From NCBI GenBank assembly GCA_037349105.1, contig JAYJMM010000056.1, positions 124,001-188,000 on the forward strand: 64,000 nt of DNA, in the 5' to 3' direction. Under the pieces are notes generated by a model. That model had not been told where the DNA came from, did not search any database, and saw only the letters and a list, made by a program, of their open reading frames with translations. Of this stretch, positions 1-10,799 are shown piece after piece. Position 1 is the first letter of the stretch; each line of letters begins with the position of its first letter. The DNA comes from Limnomonas spitsbergensis. Taxonomy: Eukaryota > Chlorophyta > Chlorophyceae > Chlamydomonadales. The translations under genes and the position numbers were made by a program.

Positions 1-159
1 ACTCCAGCTTTTTGATCCGGGTCATGCGGGTTATATAAGGGAATATGTGCCTCAGCCAATTAGCTGATAAATTTTGTACACCGTAGCTGCCCATCAATGT
101 TGCGGCAGATGCATTGCTGTTAAGTCCGTCGAGACATCTTAATCCATCATCAGTCCCCT

Positions 160-290
160 GACATCAGTCTTAATGGTGCAACAAGCCCTGCTGCTTGGGC
201 CACCAGCCGTATGGTAGGCCGGTCTAGGTAGTAGCCCAATGGACACACTAGTGGCCTCTTGGCGGTCTCACCAAAAGAGGAGGCCTGACG
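160..290. repeat. Diverged copy of the dispersed GGCCGGTC repeat; rest of 1-352 empty
   Basis: AACAAGCCCTGCTGCTTGGG, CCACCAGCC and AGGCCGGTCTAGGTAG match the GC-rich part of the family found in the NOP2 introns. Nothing else is seen in the first 352 bases. Confidence 0.55.
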
Positions 291-2106
291 CACAATAAAT
301 ACTGCACATATTAAAACACGACCCAAACAACTGGCTAAATACGGCACGGTATGTACAAAGGTGCATATAGTGGCGAATACAAACATTTAGATATGGTGTC
401 AGCTTGTCAACAGGATACGTACTGCATTCCCCATTTCTATACTGGCGAAATATGAACTGGCATAAAATCGTCATTGCTCAGAAGACAGAAAGCACGAAAT
501 TGTGATAGCAAGAAAAAACCGATAGCATCATATTACGGGGCGAGAAGAGAAGAAATGTATAATCTGATGTATCGATGTATGTACATACCAAATTGTTTGA
601 AGCACTGCCCGCGTGTAGTACAAGAGGAGATATTAGTCGGGAGGAAGTACCTCAGACTTAATATGAAGTACATCCAGCAATACGCCTCAAAATGTATGTT
701 AGGCATTAGTAGGACGGAAGGTTGCGTTGAAAAGAAGAGGACAGGCTCAATGATATTGCGCAATTGACACAACGCCGATAGACCACACAGAAATAAGTAC
801 CGTGCACGCTGAGTTTAAAAGGAAGCAAGGCATGATCGAGTTAGTAGGTCAAAGGAAAAATCCAAAGGAGAGGCTTCCATGCATTCCATAAAACGTAAGT
901 TATCATTTCAACCCCCCACCCCTGTAGCGAACACGACTGAGGCCAAACAAAGTAGAGAAACCAAACACCATTCATAACGGATTGAAACATTGGGGCAAGA
1001 CACGTTCCAGCCATGGGGGAAGCACATGTCGAGTAGCCACCTAGTGTGTGGGACATCACTAGAGCTTGGTGCCTTGATGGCAAGAAAGCCATTTGCATCA
1101 GGGAAGAAGAGCAACACAGAGGGGCCGAGAGGTCGCTTCCCGCACTGTTTATTGTAGGTTGCTTCATCAGCTACAATTCTGCTACATCACCGTATATGGC
1201 CGTGGGAGCATGGTGCACCATGCCCGGTTGTTGGAGCTACCGGCTGTGAACCAGCCAGGGTTTGATCCCATTTGGCTTAATCGTGGTCGCCCCGTGGCCC
1301 CCCCAAAGTGGTATGGCACGCAATAAAATAAATATGGGTTGACGGTATAGAAGCTTCCTCGCAGGAGCAAACTTGGCAGCTGGCTTGCCCTGCATGCCTA
1401 GCGGTTCATGTTGCAAACCTCTTGGTGAGGGCCATTCCAAGCCCTCATCAATTTGCCTCGGAGGTCTGTGGTCAAGAGGAGAGGGACATGGTTGGAGGTG
1501 GGAGGAGGAAGGGAGAGGAAGTCAAGGGGCATCGTCATAACTGTCACGCACATGAGGAGGAAGAAAGGAGAAGGAAATGGTCGTAGGGGGGAGGTCGTGA
1601 GAGGCATGGAGAGGGACATGGCCATGGGGGAGGAGGAGGGAGAGAGAGGGCCATGGTCATGAGTAGGAGACTAGGAGAGTCAAGGAGAGGGACAAGGAGA
1701 GGAGGAGGCTATGAGGGACATCGTCAAGACGAGGAGGAGGAAGCTAGAGGGACACCATTGATATTAGCGGGGCTGGTATGCCATGTCATCAACACCGGAC
1801 GTAACCATTTCCCTAGTCATTTGGAGCACATGGTGTATGCACACTTGCACACACAGCTCTGACACACATGTATATCATTGCAACAACAACGAAGCCCTCA
1901 ACCCTCTCCCCAAAACCAGTACAACAATACATACAACAGATGTTGGGTATGCCTCTCAAGTTTCAAACGCATGTCACACAAACCCTATGGCACATTTTAA
2001 CCCTTGCTTGATTTTTTTAAACTAATGTCACCCATGCCAGGCCCTTACCTGATCCCCGAACACCTCCCTATACCTAGCCCTGAACCCTCACCTCATCCAC
2101 AAAACT

Positions 2107-2352
2107 TTACGCAACCTCAGCATGGGCTGCCAGCAGTCCAGCGAACAACTGTTGAGCGGCTAGAGGGGCGTCGAGCAGTCGAGCGGCCAACTCCAAGATG
2201 CCAAGTGGGGCGGCGAGCAACTGATCGGCCACCGGCTGAGCGCCAGGCCCAATGAAAGGCGCATTGGCAGCCCTCTTGAGCAGTACCACCCTCACTTGGT
2301 CATACGCCAATTTCACCCAGTCAAGCCTCAGAGCGGGGAGCACTGTGCGCAT
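2107..2352 (-). CDS. Hypothetical Leu/Ala-rich small protein
   Basis: An 81-codon ORF, ATG at 2352 and TAA at 2107. The peptide begins MRTVLPALRLDWVKLAY and continues as an amphipathic Leu/Ala-rich chain (ADQLLAAPLGILELAARL and AAQQLFAGLLAAH). GC-rich third positions and aliphatic spacing suggest helices; no family is recognised. The equivalent in copy 2 has lost its first half. It may be one exon of a longer gene or chance. Confidence 0.35.
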   Translation of the reverse strand: MRTVLPALRLDWVKLAYDQVRVVLLKRAANAPFIGPGAQPVADQLLAAPLGILELAARLLDAPLAAQQLFAGLLAAHAEVA

Positions 2353-2765
2353 GGAGATTTTTTCATGTTACAACATTATAATATGATCAGATGTTCATCA
2401 TTGGTGTTTTCCACGGGGCACATTAAGGTGCTTGGGGCATGAGTGGGGATATGCAATGTATTATACCATTAAGCAGTAAACGTTTTGACTTCCCTCAATT
2501 GTGTGGGGGGGGGGGGCATTAGCAGAGTTTGACCAGTATTACAATGGTAAGTGTGCATTGCCGTCCCTCCCGAGATTATTGAATTTTTAGGCGCATCATG
2601 TGTCGGCGCAAGTAAGGACGGGCGACTCGCGTGTGGTGGGGGTAGTCGTCTTTCCAGTGTTATTATCACACATGCATGATCTGAATGATGTGTGAATCCT
2701 CGCCATTATGTGTGAAGCACGCACCCCATATTAATTAATTACTGGTATATGGGAATCCAGTTTAT

Positions 2766-4607
2766 CTACCGCGCCCCTATTAACCCACCTCCAACCAAGA
2801 AGAAGGCGCGTAAGTACCATATCGTCCATACCCACGTTTCGGGACGGAGGAGGGGCATGAGGTACAGAAGCGATACGAAGATCTGCACCAGCATAAAACA
2901 AAACAAGCTTGAGTAATATATCAATCATCAAGGAAAGGGCCATGCACTCATGTCATGTGTAAGGTATATGTATAGGGTAATCGTGTGACCGAATCTGATA
3001 CTGGGTTGTAACCCGAGGTCGAGGCCATGGCGAGGGGGGTAATCACCGAGGCCAAAGGTGATTATCCCCCGAGCCTTAGCCGAGACCGAGGGCTCCGTAT
3101 TTCAAGTCTTCTTGCCTAGAGACCAGCCTAGAGACCAACATAAATTACCGTGTTCCGCCGTACCATGGCTGAAACGTTGACGACCAGGTGCCCTTTGAGT
3201 TGGCCCCTCAGCGGGTTAGCGCCGTAGACCCCCATGTTGTCCCATTGGTGACCTGTGGATGCACACAAGACACTTTAAGCAAGCTGGAGGGAGGCCACAC
3301 CATCCAGCTAACCATGATCTGAATGCAAAAATGTTGAATTCTTACAATACATGTCCCACGGGATCTTGCCGAGAGATGGGAACGTGGTCACCCAGAGCCC
3401 GACCATGGTGACCATATCGAACATGTCGAGCTTGACCTCTTCTGAGCTTGAGAATTTCTTAACAGCGCCGTAGCTGACAAGAAACAATACAACGGCGCTC
3501 TTTAGCAAGACGCAAATGGTGTAGCCGAGCGTCGACCAGGTCCAAATGAGATACAGCTCATTCTGGACCAGAGACGAGAACACTCCGCCTTGGTAAAATC
3601 CAAACTGGCTGCAGATGAGAACTGCGTAATGCAATGCAATCCCGAAAGCGACGGACACTTTCTGATTGACATGCAGCGCAGCTGTAAATTCAGAATACAA
3701 GGACAGGTCAGCCAAGACAAACACAATCCAGCTTTCATGGTGATATGGTGAAGTGCGTCACCAATGGTTCTCACCCCAGCGGCTCTTCACAGCCTCTTTC
3801 CAAGCGGCCAGGTCTTCCGTCGAAGCCCCTGCAGCCTTGCCTTCCGATAGCGCAGCCTTTGATATTTGGTATCTTGACAATTCGTATTGCGCATCGGCCA
3901 TGCTGATTAAAAAGGCGGCTATTAGTGACAACGAGGTAATTGTTTTAGATGATCGTCAAAATTTCAGGTTGAGGAACGAGTTCGGAATTCGGAGAGTTAT
4001 TCGGTTCGTCAGTTCGTCAGACTCTGAGAAGAAAGAAAGAAAGAAAACGCCTAAGCATCTGCGCCTGAGCGAGTCTTGTGTAGCTCAGTTGGCGCTTTTG
4101 AAAATCACGATGTATGGTTTCGGAACCGTATTCATCGAATCACGCGTTGGCATTGGTCAGGCGTTTTCTTTCCATGCCCGTAAGTCAGAACAACATTTAA
4201 ATCTTATCCTTCTCCTCAAACATAATGGTTGGACAGTTTCATTGGCACCCGTTCTCCATCCTGCCCTTCCCCCTGATCCTTCGCCGACCGTGCCCTTCCC
4301 CCCCCCTCATCCTTCCCCGCCTTCTTCTCATACACATATCATCCTTCTGGGCACCGCAGGCTTCCTCTTTCGTCCTGCCGATAAAATCCTTAGCATGCTC
4401 GGTGTCTCCAAACACGACATCTCCTCCGTCCTCAGCCGTCTCACGAAGCATACCATACGCTGCCATGTAAACATCCTTCGTCAGCGACGCCATCTGGAAA
4501 ACTCCCCTGCCCATTATTGTCCGATACCCCTTGACGACCCTCCTTAACCACCAGGTTTTTGTCTCCCGGTGTACGGCATTTAAAATCCCGTATTCCTCAA
4601 GCCACGC
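2766..4607 (-). CDS. Multi-membrane-span protein gene, copy 1, with in-frame TGA
   Basis: The exon model is 4336-4607 (90 codons, containing WWLRRVVKGYRTIMGRGVFQ; 5' edge uncertain), 3346-3902, 3149-3252 and 2766-2882, ending in TAG. Donors are AT|GTGTAT, ATT|GTAAGA and ACG|GTAATT; acceptors are AATCAG, CCACAG and GTGCAG. Phases agree at all three junctions. The second exon encodes MADAQYELSRYQISKAALSE to KSRWGENHW, then one TGA (3758-3760), then 137 further codons in the same frame. Hydrophobic segments include VAFGIALHYAVLICSQFGFY, ELYLIWTWSTLGYTICVLL with SAVVLFLVSYG, MVTMVGLWVTT and the last exon IFVSLLYLMPLL..WTIWYL. I do not recognise the family; a channel or transporter is only a guess. 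The TGA may be a micro-intron (30 nt, GTGACG..AAAG), recoding, or a disabling mutation. Confidence 0.5.
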
Positions 4608-4650
4608 TCAGGCGTTTTCTTTCTTTCTTTCTTTCTTTCTTTCTTTGGCA
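4152..4650. other. Segment present only in copy 1, flanked by TCAGGCGTTTTCTTTC
   Basis: Copy 2 (35240-35290) lacks this ~500 bp, joining CTCGTTGGCAT to TATCTTGC. The segment is bounded by the direct repeat TCAGGCGTTTTCTTTC, the second copy running into (CTTT)n. It contains the phase-matched first exon of the membrane-protein gene, so loss from copy 2 is more likely than gain in copy 1. Confidence 0.65.
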
Positions 4651-4693
4651 TCCTCTCGCTACTTGTTGACTTCTGCACTCTGCGAAAGGAAAT

Positions 4694-4999
4694 ATGAATG
4701 CCGCTGGGGACCTGCAGCATGTGAAAGACCGGGAAATATCCGACCTTTCCCCCCGGATGACCTTCTCCACTTCTGAAGAGGCTCGGAATGCTGCTTGTCG
4801 AACGCTCGATGCATGGGAGGCGAACTATCACGAAAGGAAGCGTCAAGGGCTTCCTTTTGACGAGGAAGCAACCCGGATTTGCTTCCAATACTTAGACCAC
4901 TGCAAAGCTGAGAGGAAGCGCCTGGATCCTCCTTTTTGTGGGTGTCTTGTTCAACAATGTTCTGTAAAATCACGATTTCTTCCCGGCACGAGTCGCTGA
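4694..4999 (+). CDS. Hypothetical protein, divergent from the membrane-protein gene, copy 1
   Basis: A 101-codon ORF beginning MNAAGDLQHVKDREISDLSP and containing TSEEARNAACRTLDAWEANY and FQYLDHCKAERKRLDPPF, a charged helical composition. The reading frame is also kept in copy 2 (35308-35568), but most differences between the two change the amino acid, which argues against strong selection. No family is recognised. Confidence 0.4.
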   Translation: MNAAGDLQHVKDREISDLSPRMTFSTSEEARNAACRTLDAWEANYHERKRQGLPFDEEATRICFQYLDHCKAERKRLDPPFCGCLVQQCSVKSRFLPGTSR

Positions 5000-6326
5000 A
5001 AAACTCCAATGCTGCATCTCAGGGGAACTGCTTTGGAACTCTCTCCTCCCTGGAAGTGAGGTTACCGAGGCGCGAGATGACGGCAAGGGGTCATTGCTGA
5101 TTCCGCAGGTCGACCCTATGTCTTGGTTCCGAGGTGGGTAAACGTCTACCTCGCTTATCCGCGTCTACTTCTGAACGACACCGTGACTACTGTAAGGAGC
5201 GCCTGCGCGGCGCTTTGCACGCTTTGTGTCTAAATGAAAAAGACGCTTGCTTGTTCAGCAAGGATTAGCTTTCCAAAACCAGGACACCAGATGCAACAGC
5301 CATGCCACCCAATGAAGGGCCCTGAAGTGAAGGAGGGAGGAGGTGTGTTGTGCATTAACAAACTTAACTAGCTAGCGGAGTCTTCACAGACCGATACGAT
5401 AGCATACATGCTACCTAGGGATGCTGGTCGCGCCATGATCGATTAAACGGTTAAATATCGGCATGGGATATGGGCGTCAGCCACTGTGGTATGTCTCCCA
5501 TGGTGGGTGGGGTCAACCTGTTTGGCGCGCTTACGGTATTATACTGTGGCATGCGTGACCATGTGATGTGGTTCTGGTTCTGCATGTTTTGCAGCATCCG
5601 CCATGCATTGCTTATTTGCTTGATGTGCCTTCTGCTTGTTTTAATAAGGTAGCACGATCCGGATACGCTTCTGCTCCGGTCCGCTCTGATATGGCGGGCT
5701 TGGAGTATGAGTATTTTGCAGTCAAAAACTTTTGTTAGGCACATACTGGCATACATACTGGCATGCAAAGACATGAAGATGGTTGCATGCCAGCATACAG
5801 CCCCCATGCATGCCCAGATGCCCCCCCCTACTGGCCCAAAAGTAGCCATGCATCCATGCATCATGCACGCATATTAGTTAGGACTAAGGCCATGCAAATT
5901 GCCGTGACAAACAGTTGATGATTGGTGCAGTCCCCAACTACTCCTGATCTGTCCAAGCAGTAACAACCGTTGTTGGTAGTTGCCATGCATAACTAAAATC
6001 CCCTTCAGTTCCCCCTTTCCCTTCAAATCTGCAACCTCGCCTGATACCGTCGGTGTGCATAATTGGGCGACTTTGGCTCAGGGTTCCCCGGGTGAAGGCT
6101 GGATTTTCTTAAATCGTGAAGTGCTGAATTGCTGATCGATCGGACGACTCGAATATGGCTCGAATACCGTAGTCACGGACGTGTTTCGTTGTTTTCGGAG
6201 TTCGTTGTTCCATAAAACAGCCAATTGATTGATCGCATACATCTTTCCCTGTCACTTAGTCGCAATGACTGGGCTAAAGTACACGTACAAACCATTGGTT
6301 ACTTAGATCTAAGTACCGTAGTGAAG
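5000..6326. other. No convincing gene (copy 2: 35569-36949)
   Basis: Unique-looking DNA with short ORFs on both strands that do not resemble proteins. CATCCGCCATGCATTGC-type short repeats begin here and recur at 6745-6945. Confidence 0.6.
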
Positions 6327-6590
6327 CTACCTAGGTGCAGAAATTTCAAAATGCTTCGTCATACAGGAGCCTGAAAACTTAAGCTTGCATCGCTTGCCAC
6401 GCCATCGCGTATTGGAAGACAACTTGGAGGGGTCAGAGGGTTTGGGTGTATTCCCGATGTTATCAACGAAGATGTCTAGAACGTCAGCGATGTCCTCAGT
6501 TCTATCGGACATGTTATGTAGGCGTACTATCGCGTGGTTGTTGAAGCCGCCCCCTAAGGCATCTAAGCCGCACGTGTGCAAGGTCTGCAT
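6327..6590 (-). CDS. Hypothetical protein, copy 1
   Basis: An 87-codon ORF beginning MQTLHTCGLDALGGGFNNHA, with IADVLDIFVDNIGNTPKP and a basic Cys-containing end. It looks like an exon rather than a whole gene. The copy at 36950-37213 is identical. No family is recognised, and an opposing-strand ORF covers the same DNA, so the call is weak. Confidence 0.3.
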   Translation of the reverse strand: MQTLHTCGLDALGGGFNNHAIVRLHNMSDRTEDIADVLDIFVDNIGNTPKPSDPSKLSSNTRWRGKRCKLKFSGSCMTKHFEISAPR

Positions 6591-6599
6591 GGCCTACCA

Positions 6600-8310
6600 T
6601 GTCGCCCGGAAGGGCTGCAGAAAAAAATCCTGCATGGTGAGCCGGATAGGAGCAGTATTGCCGTATCCGAAGCGGAGCAGCGATCCGCTCCGGATACGAA
6701 ACATGTTTTGCCGTATTGTGCTACCTTGTGTTTTATTGCATCTGCCGCGCCCTTCTTGCTGTCATTCTGCATGTTTGCCTGGCAACATATCCGCCATGCA
6801 CTGCTTGATGTTAGTCGTTTTCCCTGTTTAACAACATCTGCCATGCACTGCTTTTTGTCTTGCTGCGTGTTTCGCAGCACCCCCTGAGCAGTGCTTGCTG
6901 TCTTTCTGCTTGTTTAGCAACATCTGCCATGCGTGTCTTGCAAGGAGGCACTTCATTTCAGCATGGGCCGTGACATGCATTAGTTGAGGCACCAGGAGAA
7001 ATTTCTGATTTTGACGACGTCGCAGCCCCGCTTACTTCTCAATTCGCCATTCAATCGCCACTCTGATTTACTTCATGTGACAACGTTGGAGCATATTCAA
7101 AGTCCAAACAACTGCTAGGGCCGTTCGCAGTTTGAGCAGCTTTGAGTGGCATACGGCACGATACATCACATGTTTAGCTGGATTGTGCTACCATGCCATA
7201 ATCCACCTGGATTTGGCTGACAATCCCTTTCTGTTTCCTTTCTTCCAATCAGTCGTTCGGGTATCTTTGGTGCATGCCTTCTTTCTTAAAAGAGAGTCGC
7301 ACTACCGTATTTTGAATAGTTGTTGTGATGATATTTCTTGCAGGCTTGCTTCCTCAAACAAGTCATCCCAAGGAGGACTGAAGGTCAGCCGGAAGCTCAG
7401 CCTCGTCCACCTGCCTCATGATGGACGGTGGCAGATGTATAGTTGTAGATCCCTGCGGTTGGAGAGGCCGACATTGGACTTCTTGAGGCACACTGAGGAC
7501 AGTTGAAAGGGGTTCAATTGTGTTATATGCATCATATATGTGAAACCTTATGAAAGGTCACCGATCCCAATAATATGCTCATGGATTCGACTTGCAGTCA
7601 GCACTGCCACATACACATGGGCATTTCCGACACATGGTTGTATGATGAGTACCGGCGGGGCAGAAAGCCAGCCAGCCTTTGTCAGGCAAAAGCACAAGCA
7701 ACAGGATACCGGTATCCTTATTTTATTTATTAATGTTCCTCTCTTATTGGGTGGAACTGTCATGAAGAACACGGGAGATAGCGCACCCCTTTGTGTAGTA
7801 AAGCCCCTCTCTTGCATCCTCCCTTATGAAGTCTTAATTCAGGTGTGGGCCGCGAGGTATTGCAATGTATGCATTGAGGTGACAGTGGTTTCACGCTGGT
7901 CAGTGGTTGAGATAGACTGCATGATCATATGGAGACGGTGCGTCATTGCTCAATATCCTTTCCAAATTTCAGGTTTTAGGGAGTAGTGTCCCCCCCTTGG
8001 TTTTATCCCGTACCTGCCATTCACTGTTGGGCCCATGGAGGTGTCACGTCATTGACTTGTTCATGTATTCCAGGCTGTGCCTATGCCTCTGGACTTGTGT
8101 GGGGGGGAGGATATCCGGGGTTTCCACCTGTCCGCGGTGGTTTTGGTTTCCCTTTTTGTTTGTCTCTTGCTTTCTTGTTTAAGGCTCGAGAGGGGCAGGA
8201 ATACTTCAGACTGCCTGTTTGCGGGGGGGGGGGAGGGTCTCCTTTGTGCTCCTCTCCTTCTTTCCATTTTCCCTTCTTCTATTAGTTCATTTTTTTCTCC
8301 CAACGGGACA
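6600..8310. other. No firm gene; possible exon at 7344-7411 (copy 2: 37223-38933)
   Basis: A CTTGCAG acceptor at 7343 precedes an open stretch ACFLKQVIPRRTEGQPEAQP ending in TGA. Upstream at about 6991-7068 the frame reads APGEISDFDDVAAPL and ends in TGA. These may be exon relics; nothing joins them. The remainder holds no recognisable feature. Confidence 0.3.
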
Positions 8311-8580
8311 GTCATTGACCTGTCCGCGGCCGATCCTTTTTGAGTAGGGTCCAGAGCACCGGTCCAGAGGTGTAACGTCATTGACCTGTCCGCGGCCTAT
8401 CCTTTTTGAGTAGGGTCCAGAGCACCGGTCCAGAGGTGTAACATCATTGACCTGTCCGCGGCCTATCCTTTTTGAGTAGGGTCCAGAGCACCGGTCCAGA
8501 GGTGTAACGTCATTGACTTGTCCGCGGCCTATCCTTGTTGAGCAGGGTCCAGAGCACCGGTCCAGAGGTGGGTTCCCCAG
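8311..8580. repeat. 66-bp tandem repeat x4, copy 1
   Basis: The unit contains GTCATTGACCTGTCCGCGGC, TTTTTGAGTAGGGTCCAGAG and CACCGGTCCAGAGGTGTAAC. The same core recurs singly at 10800-10880. Copy 2 is at 38934-39200. Confidence 0.95.
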
Positions 8581-8786
8581 CCTTGTAAGACAAACTTGAA
8601 CATCACCGAGGAAGGAACGGGGTCGGGAGATGACAGGCCCCCCAGAAAACTCGAGCCAACCACCCCAGCTGTTGTTAAAGGTGGTGTTCCTCCGTTGCGC
8701 ATGACTGTAGTACCAAAGGCGTCGCCCAAGGAAAGCATGGCTGGGGTTGTTGAGGAAAATCCTGCTTGTAGGGCAGGATCAATGCC

Positions 8787-8981
8787 GTTACACCTCTGGG
8801 CCATGCGCAACATGACGCGGCCGCGTGGGCGTCCAACCATTCAGAAGGAGAACAGAAGAAACTACATGGCAGGCCTCTCCTTTTGTTTCTTTCCCCCTCT
8901 CTTCCTTTTAGTTTCTTCTTTACTCCCTTCTGAAGTTGGGCGCCCATGCGGCCGAGCTTTAAGCGGGCCCAGAGGTGTAAC
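8787..8981. mobile_element. Small fold-back element, copy 1
   Basis: The ends GTTACACCTCTGGGCC and GGCCCAGAGGTGTAAC are inverted, and the complementarity extends about 55 bp with mismatches up to CCATTCAGAAGG / CCTTCTGAAGTTGG. The middle is ~80 bp, C/T-rich. It shares its ends with the larger element 9115-10447. A half copy stands at 11107-11180. Confidence 0.75.
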
Positions 8982-9579
8982 GTTATTGACAGGGAAGGGA
9001 GGGGGAAGGAACCAAAGGATTAAAGGATAGACCGGAAAGGATAACAAGTCCGACACCTCAGCTTCTCTAAAGACTAGCCCTCAGCAATTCCTATAACAGC
9101 GTCCACAAAAGCAAGTCAATAACGTTACACCTCTGGGCCCGCTCGATAAGCTTGGCTGCGCAGGTGCCCAACTGTTCAGAAGGGAGATACGAAGAAACTA
9201 ACAGGGAAATGCCGGGAATGAAAGCCAGAGGGAGCACTGGCAGCCGTCACCAACCTGGCAGCCACAAGTCAGCGCGGCCGAACCATGCAACACATGCAGC
9301 CGCCCAGACTAGGCAGAGAGCACAGAGGAGAGCTCGGCAACAAGATGCAAAATCTGCCGCAGGGGAAGCTCAGATGAAAGGAGCCCGTCACATGTAAGGG
9401 ATGCCCCAGCCAGTCTCACTTGCCCTGCACGAGGCGACAGGGAAGGCCCATGGCAACCTACACCGAGGGTGGAGAAAGCCGGATGTGGGCATCCGCGGAC
9501 AGGCACGATCCAGCGCCATGGCGGGACCCGGCGTTGCTCAGCCAGAGGCAGCGGGAGAGGGCAGCCCAGGAGGCAGGAG

Positions 9580-9804
9580 GCGTATGAAGCCCTAGCGGAT
9601 GCCCGCGTGGAAGCCGTCAATCCCAAAACAGGCGTACGGGAGCGGGGCGTCGCCGGGCGGAACCAGGACGGGACCTACCAGATCACATACATGATTGGCA
9701 GGGGTGAGACGGGCCTGTCAGCCAGGACCGTCAGGGGCAGGTTGCTTAAGATAGCAGGCCCACACCCGTTCCGCCACGACCTAGACGCGGAGAGGAGCCG
9801 CTAA
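9580..9804 (+). CDS. Filamin-type immunoglobulin-like repeat fragment, copy 1
   Basis: The open frame ending in TAA at 9804 contains NQDGTYQITYMIGRG and LLKIAGPHPFRHDL. The order DGTY-x-x-x-Y, a glycine-spaced middle and I-x-G-x-PF matches the ends of filamin/ABP280 Ig-like repeats. About 70 residues are covered, slightly less than one repeat. The frame is open further upstream (ATG 9469), but that part reads as low-complexity Arg/Gly. It lies inside an inverted-repeat element, so it is probably a captured gene piece, not a working gene. Confidence 0.45.
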   Translation, partial: AYEALADARVEAVNPKTGVRERGVAGRNQDGTYQITYMIGRGETGLSARTVRGRLLKIAGPHPFRHDLDAERSR

Positions 9805-10104
9805 TGACCTAGTAGATAGTGGCCGGGGAATGAAAACCTCTTAGGCGCCCCTCAGGAGGCGCACACCGTCAAGCAATGCAGTCCAAGTAATAGGTAGCAC
9901 GGTCTAGGACGCCATACAAGCTGGGCGTTGGGTCGGCGACGAAGCAACCGACAGCACGATGATTAAGTACAAAGAGGCAAGCACGCCAAGGAGGAGCCCC
10001 AGCCAGATAGCAATCGAGCTGGGCTAGACCCCATTCAGCGCCGCTCTATGAACCAAGCAGGCTAGGAAGCAACAGAGGAGTAGTTTTTATTTGTTCAGAG
10101 GACA

Positions 10105-10258
10105 AAAGCTTGGATTAGGAGAAGAAGACAACAGCTTGGATTAGGAGGAGAAGACAACAGCTTGGATTAGGAGGAGAAAACAAGAGCTGGGATTAGGAGG
10201 AGAAGACAAGAGCTGAGATTAGGAGGAGAAGAAAACAGCTTGGAGCAGGAGGGGAAGA
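10105..10258. repeat. 30-bp repeat GACAACAGCTTGGATTAGGA
   Basis: About five 30-bp units lie inside the inverted-repeat element. The copy at 40728-40875 has a different mix of unit variants, so the arrays have changed since duplication. Confidence 0.85.
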
Positions 10259-10698
10259 CAATAGTTGCAGCAAGAGGGGAAGGCTTGGAACAAGGTGGAC
10301 AGAGCCTTGGTCTTCGTTGCCTTCCCGGCCTCTCCTTTTGTTCCTTCCCCCCTCTCTTCCTTTCAGTTCCTTCTTTACTCCCTTCTGAACAGTTGGGCGC
10401 CCACGCGGCCAAGCTTTGAGCGGGCCCAGAGGTGTAACGTTATTGACAGAGCCTGGGTTTATGCAAGAGGTCCCAGTGAACCTTCTGACCATCCTGTGGG
10501 ATAAGGAAGGGTTTCCAACTGAGCGTAGGGCAGGCAGGTCGGTCTCAGAAACTAGGGAACAGGCAAAAAATGAGTTATTTTCGTTACTATTTATGATTGA
10601 ACCGCGAACTCTGGTTTCAGGTTTTGAGTTTCAGATTGGGAGGACAATAGCTAGGATCAGGAGGGGGAGGCATGGGTTAGGAAGAGCATGCCTGGGAC

Positions 10699-10793
10699 CA
10701 GGGTAACCCGGTACGAAATATGGTACGATCAAACGGTGCGGTACGGTACGGGTATAATGGGATGGGCTAGTAAGAAAATGGACAATACGGTAG
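10699..10793. mobile_element. hAT-type MITE, truncated copy
   Basis: Left end CAGGGTAACCCGGTACG after the target CCTGGGAC, as in the full copy at 41319-41474. The right end is missing because copy 1 stops here at the rearrangement junction. Confidence 0.75.
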
Positions 10794-10799
10794 GCCAGG

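Larger units (their letters stand above)
9115..10447. mobile_element. 1.33-kb inverted-repeat element with captured coding fragment, copy 1
   Basis: The terminal inverted repeats are ~65-70 bp: GTCAATAACGTTACACCTCT..AACTGTTCAGAAGGGAG on the left and its complement on the right (CCCTTCTGAACAGTTGGGC to GTAACGTTATTGAC). No clear target duplication is seen. Inside are a filamin-like coding fragment and a 30-bp repeat (10105-10255). No transposase, so non-autonomous. Confidence 0.8.
353..10793. repeat. Large direct duplication, copy 1 (holds the empty sites)
   Basis: Homology to copy 2 (14268-41413) starts at TACAAAGGTGCATATAG and ends at GACAATACGGTAG. Copy 1 is collinear and uninterrupted at the three sites where copy 2 carries insertions: after TTTAGATA at ~381, at the G run 1586-1591, and at CTTACAAT 3341-3348. 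Similarity is uneven: a few percent divergence over 353-5300, and almost none over ~5400-10790. Confidence 0.93.

Noticed and set aside
1215..1290. tRNA-like sequence with GGGTTTGATCCC (also at 15740-15810)
   Set aside because: The anticodon-like arm is plausible, but the D and T stems do not pair; copies come from the large duplication, not independent support.
3308..3757. Microbial rhodopsin-like protein
   Set aside because: It has several membrane segments but no retinal-binding lysine motif or rhodopsin helix signatures.
8596..8840. Protein-coding frames on both strands near the fold-back element
   Set aside because: Both strands look equally plausible, and the diverged repeat at 10900-11100 introduces stops in each, so I did not call a gene.
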